A stretch of DNA of 5,736 nucleotides from Betaproteobacteria bacterium. Lineage in GTDB: Bacteria; Pseudomonadota; Gammaproteobacteria; Burkholderiales; Burkholderiaceae. Below, one piece after another: positions 1 through 5,736 of the stretch. The notes beneath the pieces are model-generated. The model was not told the DNA's origin. It did no database searches and was given only the letters and a program-made list of their open reading frames with translations. Both the position numbers and the translations under genes were made by a program. Position 1 is the stretch's first letter. Every line of letters begins with the position of its first letter. The stretch covers positions 1-5,736 of the forward strand of contig JAGWXN010000215.1 of the NCBI GenBank assembly GCA_018969885.1, given 5' to 3'.

Positions 1-1745
<1,745 letters not shown>

Positions 1746-1802
1746 GGGCTCTCCCGGGGCGGGTCAGCGGGGACAACGGAGAACGAGACGAAAACACCCA
1801 GC

Positions 1803-1830
1803 CACCGAACCGCGCATGGCGCGTCCGGTG
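1803..1830 (-). other. Stem-loop in the rplL-rpoB spacer (possible attenuator or processing site)
   Basis: On the transcript strand CACCG, GA, CGCGC, a CAT loop, GCGCG, GTT and CGGTG fold into two 5-bp helices separated by a small internal loop (arms 1826-1830 with 1803-1807, and 1819-1823 with 1811-1815). It sits in the middle of the 127-nt spacer before rpoB. A short U-rich stretch (GTGTTTTCG) follows about 6 nt after the stem, but there is no continuous U tract, so it is not a canonical intrinsic terminator. In E. coli the equivalent, longer spacer carries an attenuator and an RNase III site; equating this hairpin with either is inference. Confidence 0.4.
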
Positions 1831-1872
1831 TCCGGGCGATTCGCTTGCTGCAAGGAATGAACCAGCGGGTCG

Positions 1873-2253
1873 TTACTTGAGTTCGACCTTGGCGCCAGCG
1901 TCTTCGAGTTGCTTCTTGAGCGCCTCGGCGTCGGCCTTGCTGATGCCTTCCTTGACGGGCTTCGGCGCACCGTCGACCAGGTCCTTGGCTTCCTTGAGGC
2001 CCAGGCCAGTGGCAGCGCGCACCACCTTGATCACCTCGACCTTCTTCTCGCCGGCGGCGTTCAGAACGACGGTGAACTCGGTTTTTTCTTCAGCCGCCGG
2101 GGCGGCAGCAGCGGCGGCCGGGGCCGCCACGGCGACGGCGGCGGCAGCAGCCGACACGCCGAACTTCTCTTCCATCATTTTGATCAGGTCGGCCAGATCG
2201 AGAACCGACATGCCGCCGATTGCATCGAGGATTTCATTCTTGCTGAGTGCCAT
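1873..2253 (-). CDS. rplL: 50S ribosomal protein L7/L12
   Basis: Multicopy stalk protein of the large subunit; dimers bind the C-terminal part of L10 and recruit and activate the GTPase factors EF-Tu, EF-G, IF2 and RF3. The 126 residues show the three expected parts: a helical dimerisation domain (about 1-33, with [11 protein letters not shown]), an Ala-rich flexible hinge (34-54) and the globular factor-binding domain (about 55-126) with [20 protein letters not shown] and [14 protein letters not shown]. It is slightly longer than the 121-residue E. coli protein because of the hinge, which also gives the GCC/GCG-rich low-complexity DNA near 2095-2155. A Shine-Dalgarno GGAG (2261-2264) lies 7 nt before the ATG. 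It follows rplJ by 66 nt and is surely cotranscribed with it; relatives make about four copies of L12 per L10. Confidence 0.98.
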   Translation of the reverse strand: MALSKNEILDAIGGMSVLDLADLIKMMEEKFGVSAAAAAVAVAAPAAAAAAPAAEEKTEFTVVLNAAGEKKVEVIKVVRAATGLGLKEAKDLVDGAPKPVKEGISKADAEALKKQLEDAGAKVELK

Positions 2254-2319
2254 GTTGTTACTCCGAAAAATGCTTAAAGGTTTGCAGAATCTGAATGCGT
2301 AAGGTGGTTCGACTGACGC

Positions 2320-2850
2320 TTAGGCGGCTGCCTTCTCACGCTCGTCGCGCAGCGCTGCGAGCGTGCGCACGAACTTGCCGGGCACCTCGTTGAGCGTACG
2401 GACGAACGTGGCAACCGGCGCCTGCATCGTGCCCAACAACGTTGCCAACAGCGCCTCACGGCTGGGCATGGTGGCGAGCGCCTTGACCCCCCGTGCGTCG
2501 AGCACGGAATTGGGTAAAGCGCCTGCCCTCAGCACCAGCTTGTCGTTGGCTTTGGCGAAGTCGTTGAGAACGCGGGCGGCCGACACGGGATCGGTCGACA
2601 TGCCATAGATGAGCGGACCGGCCAGATGGTCGGTCAGCCCTTCAAATGGTGTGCCGGCGATCGCGCGCCGTGCCAACGTGTTTTTGAGCACACGCAGGTA
2701 AACGCCCGACTCGCGCGCCTGACGGCGCAGCGTTGTCATTGCACCCACATCCAGACCACGGTATTCGGCCACCACGATCGCAGAAGCCTTCGCCACTTCG
2801 GCGGCGACTTCCGTGACAACAACGGCCTTGTCTTCTCGATTGAGACCCAC
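2320..2850 (-). CDS. rplJ: 50S ribosomal protein L10, GTG start
   Basis: L10 anchors the L7/L12 dimers to 23S rRNA near L11, forming the base of the stalk; with L12 it also represses its own mRNA. I place the start at GTG 2848-2850, giving 176 residues beginning [15 protein letters not shown], the normal family N-terminus and length. AGGGG at 2857-2861 is a good Shine-Dalgarno 6 nt upstream. Recognisable segments are [16 protein letters not shown] (about 21-36), [17 protein letters not shown] (about 47-63), GPLIYG (78-83) and [17 protein letters not shown] (129-145). The C-terminal helix (about 146-176) is the L12-binding part. The frame stays open further upstream through two more GTG codons (2877 and 2919), but those extra residues resemble no L10. 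rplL follows after 66 nt. Confidence 0.97.
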   Translation of the reverse strand: MGLNREDKAVVVTEVAAEVAKASAIVVAEYRGLDVGAMTTLRRQARESGVYLRVLKNTLARRAIAGTPFEGLTDHLAGPLIYGMSTDPVSAARVLNDFAKANDKLVLRAGALPNSVLDARGVKALATMPSREALLATLLGTMQAPVATFVRTLNEVPGKFVRTLAALRDEREKAAA

Positions 2851-2856
2851 GGTCTT

Positions 2857-2861
2857 CCCCT
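2857..2861 (-). promoter_or_regulatory. Ribosome binding site that fixes the rplJ GTG start
   Basis: The transcript reads AGGGGAAGACC then GTG; the purine core is 6 nt from the start codon. No in-frame ATG exists near the family N-terminus, so this site together with the LNREDK homology selects GTG 2848-2850 over the longer readings from GTG 2875-2877 or 2917-2919, neither of which has comparable homology. Confidence 0.85.
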
Positions 2862-3015
2862 GGTTAAACGAGAGCACCTTCGGGACGGTGATGAATCGCG
2901 CCTTTGCGCGACCTTGCACCCGCCCCGCGAGCGCCCTCAGTTGCTACACGGCGACCGACCGGGGAACTCGCTGCAAACCCGCTTGAAACGGCTGGTCTGT
3001 TCACGTTGATCCTCG

Positions 3016-3098
3016 CTTCGGGGGCGCCATCTGCGCAGGGACCTTTCGGAATTAAAGGATCGCGGCAGACTGCCCGCTCACCCCCCTACGGTCTTTGA
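3016..3098 (-). promoter_or_regulatory. Candidate L10 (rplJ) autoregulatory mRNA leader
   Basis: On the transcript strand CGTAGG (3085-3090) can pair with CCTGCG (3034-3039, one G-U), closing a junction with two inner hairpins. One is GCGG-G-CA/TGCCGC around a GTC loop (3062-3077, one bulged G). The other is CCTTT/AAAGG around AATTCCG (3042-3058). The flanks CAAAGACC on the 5' side and GCAGATGGC on the 3' side are purine-rich and could form the kinked element that L10 recognises. The position, 166-248 nt ahead of the rplJ start, suits the proteobacterial L10 leader, where bound L10/L12 represses translation of rplJ and rplL. The helices are seen in the sequence; the assignment to the family is from general resemblance and is not tested. 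Confidence 0.6.
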
Positions 3099-3119
3099 TA
3101 ACCCGCTGGTCCTGCGCTC

Positions 3120-3144
3120 CGCCCCCCGGTAACCCGGGTGGGCG
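3120..3144 (-). other. Strong GC-rich hairpin upstream of the L10 leader
   Basis: The transcript reads CGCCC, A, CCCGG, a GTTA loop, CCGGG and GGGCG: ten Watson-Crick pairs interrupted only by one bulged A (3139). There is no U tract after it. It lies about 22 nt upstream of the candidate L10 leader and could be an outer domain of that leader, a processing signal or a pause hairpin. Confidence 0.5.
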
Positions 3145-3192
3145 ACGCGACTGGACCCACGGCCCAAAGTTCATCTATTCACTAGTTAGGCA

Positions 3193-3229
3193 CCGGCGCA
3201 GCCAACATCGATATCAGCCAGCGCGCCGG
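3193..3229 (-). other. Inverted repeat just downstream of rplA
   Basis: Arms CCGGCGC (3223-3229) and GCGCCGG (3193-3199) are perfect 7-bp complements around a 23-nt loop that itself contains ATATCGAT. The upstream arm begins 13 nt after the rplA stop codon. It is not followed by a U run, so it could stabilise the 3' end of rplKA mRNA or mark a processing site, but it is not a typical terminator. Confidence 0.4.
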
Positions 3230-3242
3230 GACCCGCTTTTCC

Positions 3243-3947
3243 TTAACTGGCGTTGGCCGAGAATGCGCCCGGATCGACGCGAACACCCACGCCCATCGTG
3301 CTCGACACGGCAACCTTGCGCAGGTAGATGCCTTTCGAGCTCTGGGGCCGTGCGCGGTTGAGCGCGTCGATCAGCGCCTTGATGTTGGTTTCGAGCTGCT
3401 CGGTGCCAAACGATGCGCGACCGATCGTGGCATGCACAATGCCCGCCTTGTCGGTGCGGTACTGCACCTGGCCCGCCTTGGCGTTGCGCACCGCGCCCGC
3501 GACGTCAGGGGTGACCGTGCCCACCCGAGGGTTAGGCATGAGGCCACGCGGACCCAGAATTTGACCGAGGCCGCCCACCACGCGCATGGCGTCGGGCGAC
3601 GCAATCGCGATATCAAAATTGATGTTGCCCGCTTTCACCTGCTCGGCGAGGTCTTCCATGCCAACGATGTCGGCGCCTGCGGCGCGCGCTTCATCGGCCT
3701 TGGCGCCCTGGGTGAAGACGGCCACGCGAACCGATTTTCCGGTGCCGGCGGGCAGCACCACCGAGCCACGAACCACCTGGTCGGATTTTTTCGCATCAAC
3801 GCCCAGCTGCACGGCAACGTCGATGGATTCATCGAACTTGGCGGTGGCACATTCCTTCACCAGCGACAGTGCTGCGTTCAGGGCGTAGGCTTTCTGCGGT
3901 TCGACCTTGGCGCGAATGGCCTTGGCGCGTTTGCTGAGTCGGGCCAT
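3243..3947 (-). CDS. rplA: 50S ribosomal protein L1
   Basis: L1 builds the mobile L1 stalk by binding 23S rRNA helices 76-78 and helps move deacylated tRNA out of the E site; in relatives it also represses the rplKA mRNA. The 234-residue length is normal. Visible family features are the start [33 protein letters not shown] (62-78), the signature [20 protein letters not shown] (125-144), [14 protein letters not shown] (167-180) and TMGVGVRVD near the end (217-225). The ATG lies 2 nt after the rplK stop, with its Shine-Dalgarno GGAGGGG (3956-3962) inside the last rplK codons, so the two are probably translationally coupled. The stop codon is followed by the long structured spacer before rplJ. 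Confidence 0.98.
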   Translation of the reverse strand: MARLSKRAKAIRAKVEPQKAYALNAALSLVKECATAKFDESIDVAVQLGVDAKKSDQVVRGSVVLPAGTGKSVRVAVFTQGAKADEARAAGADIVGMEDLAEQVKAGNINFDIAIASPDAMRVVGGLGQILGPRGLMPNPRVGTVTPDVAGAVRNAKAGQVQYRTDKAGIVHATIGRASFGTEQLETNIKALIDALNRARPQSSKGIYLRKVAVSSTMGVGVRVDPGAFSANAS

Positions 3948-3949
3948 GA

Positions 3950-4381
3950 TCAGAGCCCCTCCACGGTAATACCGATGCTGCGGGCCGATCCGGCGATCGT
4001 GCGCACGGCAGCGTCGAGGTTGGCGGCGGTGAGGTCGGGCATTTTGACCTTGGCGATTTCCTCGGCCTGCTGGCGGGTGATGGACCCGACCTTGTCGGTA
4101 TGCGGCCGGGGCGAACCCTTGTCAATCTTGGCCGCCTTCTTGATGAGAATCGTAGCCGGCGGAGTCTTCATCACGAAGGTGAAGCTCTTGTCGGCGTAGG
4201 CGGTGATCACCACCGGAATCGGCAGACCCGGTTCAACGCCCTGGGTCTGGGCATTGAAGGCCTTACAGAATTCCATGATGTTCAGGCCGCGCTGACCCAG
4301 TGCCGGGCCAATCGGGGGGGCAGGATTGGCTTTGCCTGCAGGGACCTGCAGTTTCACAAAGCCGACGATCTTCTTCGCCAT
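3950..4381 (-). CDS. rplK: 50S ribosomal protein L11
   Basis: L11 binds the 1070 region of 23S rRNA in the GTPase-associated centre, contacts EF-G, and is needed for RelA activation and for thiostrepton binding. The 143 residues match the family length. The N-terminal domain holds [20 protein letters not shown], the proline-rich [19 protein letters not shown] (20-38) and [18 protein letters not shown] (52-69). KTPPAT (72-77) marks the link to the C-terminal rRNA-binding domain, which contains GSARSIGI (131-138). Initial AKK is the usual PrmA methylation context (known for the family, not shown here). GGAG (4389-4392) is 7 nt before the ATG. A 153-nt structured spacer separates it from nusG; rplA follows after 2 nt. 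If L1 represses rplKA here, its target should lie in that spacer or at this start. Confidence 0.98.
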   Translation of the reverse strand: MAKKIVGFVKLQVPAGKANPAPPIGPALGQRGLNIMEFCKAFNAQTQGVEPGLPIPVVITAYADKSFTFVMKTPPATILIKKAAKIDKGSPRPHTDKVGSITRQQAEEIAKVKMPDLTAANLDAAVRTIAGSARSIGITVEGL

Positions 4382-4394
4382 TTGGCGTCTCCAG

Positions 4395-4408
4395 GTTTGA
4401 GTTCAAAC
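4395..4408 (-). other. Small hairpin just upstream of the rplK ribosome binding site
   Basis: GTTTG and CAAAC pair around an AACT loop, ending 2 nt before the Shine-Dalgarno GGAG (4389-4392) of rplK. It is short and AU-rich compared with the other stems in this spacer. Its place next to the ribosome binding site makes it a candidate part of an L1-responsive operator, but I cannot match it to the known L1 RNA motif by eye. Confidence 0.3.
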
Positions 4409-4420
4409 GCGCTTTCGGAT

Positions 4421-4439
4421 GACCACCCAATCAGTGGTC
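4421..4439 (-). other. Hairpin in the rplK leader
   Basis: The transcript strand has GACCAC (4434-4439) and GTGGTC (4421-4426), a perfect 6-bp stem around the 7-nt loop TGATTGG. It lies 40-58 nt upstream of the rplK start. It is not followed by a U tract. L1 control of rplKA through this or the neighbouring stem is a guess based on position. Confidence 0.4.
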
Positions 4440-4462
4440 GACTTACTTGCGCTCCTCGGACC

Positions 4463-4487
4463 CCCCGCAGCCTCTGCACTGCCGGGG
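4463..4487 (-). other. GC-rich hairpin in the nusG-rplK spacer
   Basis: On the transcript CCCC, a bulged G, GCAG, the loop TGCAGAGG and CTGCGGGG form eight Watson-Crick pairs with a single bulge (4483). It starts on the very next base after the hairpin at 4488-4508, so the two could stack end to end. GGTCCGAGG follows rather than a U tract, so it does not look like a standard terminator. Confidence 0.45.
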
Positions 4488-4508
4488 ATGTGCGCCTTGC
4501 GGCGCCAT
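4488..4508 (-). other. GNRA-capped hairpin after nusG
   Basis: The transcript reads ATG, GCGCC, GCAA, GGCGC, one bulged A, then CAT: an 8-bp stem capped by a GCAA tetraloop of the stable GNRA class. It begins 26 nt after the nusG stop. It could protect the 3' end of secE-nusG mRNA, be a processing product boundary, or form the first element of the rplK leader. No U tract follows. Confidence 0.5.
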
Positions 4509-4534
4509 TCGTTACACGCTTGGATCGATGCGGG

Positions 4535-5068
4535 TCAGACCTTTTCAACCTGACCGAACTCGAGTTCCACTGGCGTGGCACGGCCAAAAATGGTGACCGA
4601 CACGCGCAGGCGACTCTTGTCGTAGTTGACTTCCTCGACGTTGCCGTTGAAGTCGGTGAACGGACCTTCTTTCACACGAACCATTTCGCCCACTTCGAAC
4701 AGTGTCTTGGGCCGGGGCTTTTCCACCCCTTCCTGCATCTGGGCCATGATTTTTTCGACCTCCTTGTCGGAGATCGGCGAAGGTCGGTTGCCCGCCCCCC
4801 CCACAAAGCCAGTGACTTTGTTGGTGTGCTTGACCAGATGCCAGGTGTCGTCATCGAGCACCATTTCGACCAGCACATAGCCGGGGAAGAAACGGCGTTC
4901 GGTGATGGTGCGCTGGCCGTTACGCATTTCAACCACCTCTTCGGTGGGGACCAGAATACGACCGAATTTATCCGCCATGCCGGAGCGGTCGACCCGCTCC
5001 TGCAGCGCACGGGCAACGCTTTTTTCCATGCCGGAATAGGCGTGCACGACGTACCAACGCTTCGACAT
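4535..5068 (-). CDS. nusG: Transcription termination/antitermination factor NusG
   Basis: NusG binds the beta' clamp of elongating RNA polymerase through its N-terminal domain, suppresses pausing, and through its C-terminal KOW domain contacts either Rho or ribosomal protein S10, linking transcription to termination or translation. The 177 residues comprise the NGN domain (about 4-115: [16 protein letters not shown] at 3-18, [12 protein letters not shown] at 58-69, TGFVGG at 86-91), a short linker, and the KOW domain (about 124-177: [17 protein letters not shown] at 126-142). F161 in [12 protein letters not shown] corresponds to E. coli F165, which contacts S10 and Rho. The ATG directly follows the secE TAA with no spacer; the Shine-Dalgarno GGAAG (5075-5079) is within secE, indicating coupled translation. 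Confidence 0.98.
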   Translation of the reverse strand: MSKRWYVVHAYSGMEKSVARALQERVDRSGMADKFGRILVPTEEVVEMRNGQRTITERRFFPGYVLVEMVLDDDTWHLVKHTNKVTGFVGGAGNRPSPISDKEVEKIMAQMQEGVEKPRPKTLFEVGEMVRVKEGPFTDFNGNVEEVNYDKSRLRVSVTIFGRATPVELEFGQVEKV

Positions 5069-5452
5069 TTATTTCTTCCAGCCGAGCAGCAGATCGTAGA
5101 GCACCCATTCGAGCGTCTTGTCGACCAGCCAAAGAAAAAGCGCCATCACGACCACGAAGGCAAAAACAGTCAGCGTCATCTGAACTGTTTCCTTGCGCGT
5201 GGGCCAGACCACCCGCTGGGTTTCCGCCCAGGAATCTTTTGCAAACGCGAAAAACCGTTGCCCCGGACTCGAGAACCAGGCAATGGCAGCACCCGCCGCC
5301 AGTCCGGCGATCACCGACACCACCCGCACGACAGTGGGCTGCTCGGCCAGGAGATAGAAGCCAACGATGCCGGCCACGAGGGCGGCGATCGCCAACCCCA
5401 CCTTCAGGCGGTCAGCTGTGCTGGAAACGGTTTCGACGGTTTGCTGAGACAT
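5069..5452 (-). CDS. secE: Protein translocase subunit SecE
   Basis: Essential small subunit of the SecYEG channel in the inner membrane; it clamps SecY and is needed for export and membrane insertion. The 127-residue protein has three predicted membrane segments, as in the E. coli form: about 16-36 (LKVGLAIAALVAGIVGFYLL), 41-60 (VVRVVSVIAGLAAGAAIAWF) and 92-112 (TLTVFAFVVVMALFLWLV). Between the second and third is the conserved amphipathic helix and hinge with SWAETQRVVWPTRKETV (74-90), the family signature. The ATG at 5452 is the only plausible start, since an in-frame TAG lies 18 nt upstream. Unlike its neighbours it lacks a recognisable Shine-Dalgarno (upstream ACCGGCCATTC). It begins 35 nt after tRNA-Trp and abuts nusG. 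Confidence 0.97.
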   Translation of the reverse strand: MSQQTVETVSSTADRLKVGLAIAALVAGIVGFYLLAEQPTVVRVVSVIAGLAAGAAIAWFSSPGQRFFAFAKDSWAETQRVVWPTRKETVQMTLTVFAFVVVMALFLWLVDKTLEWVLYDLLLGWKK

Positions 5453-5464
5453 GAATGGCCGGTA

Positions 5465-5493
5465 ATTCTAGGAGTCGAGGAGAAAAGTGGCAG
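5465..5493 (-). promoter_or_regulatory. Possible secE promoter overlapping the tRNA-Trp 3' end
   Basis: TAGAAT (5465-5470) matches five of six bases of the -10 consensus. CTGCCA (5488-5493), made of the last bases of the tRNA including its CCA end, matches four of six of the -35 consensus. The spacer is exactly 17 nt. Transcription would start about 4-6 nt before the secE ATG, giving an almost leaderless mRNA, which fits the missing Shine-Dalgarno. This is pattern matching only, and short matches arise by chance. Confidence 0.3.
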
Positions 5494-5563
5494 GGGCAGA
5501 GGGGATCGAACCCCCGACCTTCGGTTTTGGAGACCGACGCTCTGCCAGTTGAGCTATGCCCCT
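5488..5563 (-). tRNA. trpT: tRNA-Trp (anticodon CCA)
   Basis: The minus strand folds into a full cloverleaf of 76 nt with the 3' CCA encoded. The acceptor stem is AGGGGCA (5557-5563) with TGCCCCT (5492-5498), and the discriminator is G (5491). The D arm is GCTC/GAGC around AACTGGCA. The anticodon stem TCGGT/ACCGA holds the loop CTCCAAA with anticodon CCA at 5528-5530, decoding UGG. The T arm is GGGGG/CCCTC (one G-U) around TTCGATC. It is placed between tuf and secE, as in many proteobacteria, and is probably cut from a tuf-trpT transcript. A TTTT-containing trailer follows, but with no stem of its own. Confidence 0.98.
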
Positions 5564-5587
5564 GCTGTCCTGCTCCGAAAGCGACCT

Positions 5588-5620
5588 ATCCGCGCTGACC
5601 CCTGAGACGCCGGCGCGGAT
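5588..5620 (-). other. Perfect inverted repeat in the tuf-trpT spacer
   Basis: ATCCGCGC (5613-5620) and GCGCGGAT (5588-5595) are exact 8-bp complements separated by 17 nt. The first arm begins 15 nt after the tuf stop codon, and the second ends 24 nt before the mature tRNA 5' end. The stem is followed by AGGTCGCTTTCGG, so a classical U-tract terminator is not evident. It may shield the 3' end of tuf mRNA or guide tRNA processing, or act as a partial terminator. Confidence 0.5.
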
Positions 5621-5635
5621 GGCGCGTTGACCTGC

Positions 5636-5736
5636 TTACGCAATGACCTTGGCGACGACGCCCGCGCCCACCGTGCGTCCGCCCTCGCGGATCGCAAAGC
5701 GAAGCCCCTGCTCCATCGCGATCGGCGCAATCAGCG
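5636..5736 (-). CDS. tuf: Elongation factor Tu, C-terminal 32 residues (cut by window edge)
   Basis: EF-Tu is the GTPase that delivers aminoacyl-tRNA to the ribosomal A site. Only the end of domain 3 is present: the minus strand reads [19 protein letters not shown] followed by [13 protein letters not shown] and TAA (5636-5638), the highly conserved end of bacterial EF-Tu. The gene continues beyond the right edge. Many proteobacteria have two near-identical copies; the one ahead of trpT-secE-nusG is usually called tufB, but the window cannot show whether a second copy exists. It lies 72 nt upstream of tRNA-Trp. Confidence 0.96.
   Translation of the reverse strand, partial: LIAPIAMEQGLRFAIREGGRTVGAGVVAKVIA

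Larger units (their letters stand above)
2851..3242 (-). other. 392-nt untranslated spacer between rplA and rplJ
   Basis: No plausible protein gene lies here. In transcript order it contains an inverted repeat just after the rplA stop (3193-3229), a long GC-rich hairpin with a bulged A (3120-3144), a candidate L10-binding leader fold (about 3016-3098), a less structured stretch, and the rplJ ribosome binding site. No stem is followed by a U tract, so I see no intrinsic terminator, and readthrough from rplA is possible. In E. coli a separate promoter for rplJL-rpoBC lies in this interval; I could not find a convincing -35/-10 pair here by eye. Confidence 0.8.

Noticed and set aside
1877..2302. 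Plus-strand open frames with Ala/Ser-rich or Gly/Arg-rich runs opposite rplL
   Set aside because: The apparent low-complexity segments are the complement of the Ala-rich hinge codons of L7/L12.
2626..3098. Plus-strand open frames opposite the start of rplJ and its leader
   Set aside because: No recognisable homology, and they overlap the rplJ N-terminus and the structured leader on the other strand.
3120..3144. Intrinsic terminator after rplA
   Set aside because: The stem is strong, but the following transcript is GGAGCGCAGG with no U tract. The same objection applies to the stems at 3193-3229, 4463-4487 and 4488-4508.
3150..3220. Promoter-like hexamers upstream of rplJ (TTGGCT, TAACTA, GTGAAT)
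   Set aside because: No pairing gives both reasonable consensus matches and 16-18 nt spacing. A promoter here is likely from E. coli precedent but cannot be placed from this sequence.
4100..5605. A 501-codon open frame on the plus strand across rplK, nusG, secE and the tRNA
   Set aside because: It crosses several real genes, spacers and the whole tRNA-Trp gene on the opposite strand. Its sequence (many HH, DH and FH pairs) resembles no family and it is explained by codon bias of the real genes.

Overview
The window holds one conserved housekeeping block, read entirely from the minus strand (transcription runs from high to low coordinates): the 3' end of tuf, the tryptophan tRNA gene, secE, nusG, rplK, rplA, rplJ, rplL and the first 581 codons of rpoB. 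The organism is a GC-rich bacterium (roughly 60% by eye). Gene order, the RpoB, L10 and L11 sequences and the LNREDK start of L10 point to Betaproteobacteria, probably Burkholderiales or a relative. I would not name a genus from this window.

Layout from the right edge leftwards along the transcripts. The EF-Tu C-terminus ends at 5636. A 72-nt spacer with a perfect 8-bp inverted repeat separates it from tRNA-Trp (5488-5563, CCA end encoded). After 35 nt comes secE (5069-5452), then nusG directly abutting it (TAA followed at once by ATG). A 153-nt spacer rich in hairpins leads to rplK and rplA, which are 2 nt apart. A 392-nt non-coding stretch follows; it carries what looks like the L10 autoregulatory mRNA leader and ends at a GTG-started rplJ. 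rplL follows after 66 nt, and rpoB after 127 nt that include another hairpin.

Functionally the block joins translation (EF-Tu, tRNA-Trp, L11, L1 and the L10/L12 stalk), protein export (SecE) and transcription (NusG, RNA polymerase beta). L11, L10, L7/L12 and EF-Tu all act at or near the ribosomal GTPase centre. NusG binds RNA polymerase and couples it to ribosomal protein S10 or to Rho. In characterised relatives L1 represses rplKA and the L10/L12 complex represses rplJL; the long spacers before rplK and rplJ are where such control would sit.

I found no mobile element, CRISPR array, defence system, frameshifted gene or novel protein gene. The long open frames on the plus strand are antisense shadows of these genes. 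The points worth a second look are RNA structures in the spacers, the GTG start of rplJ, and a possible secE promoter overlapping the 3' end of the tRNA gene.
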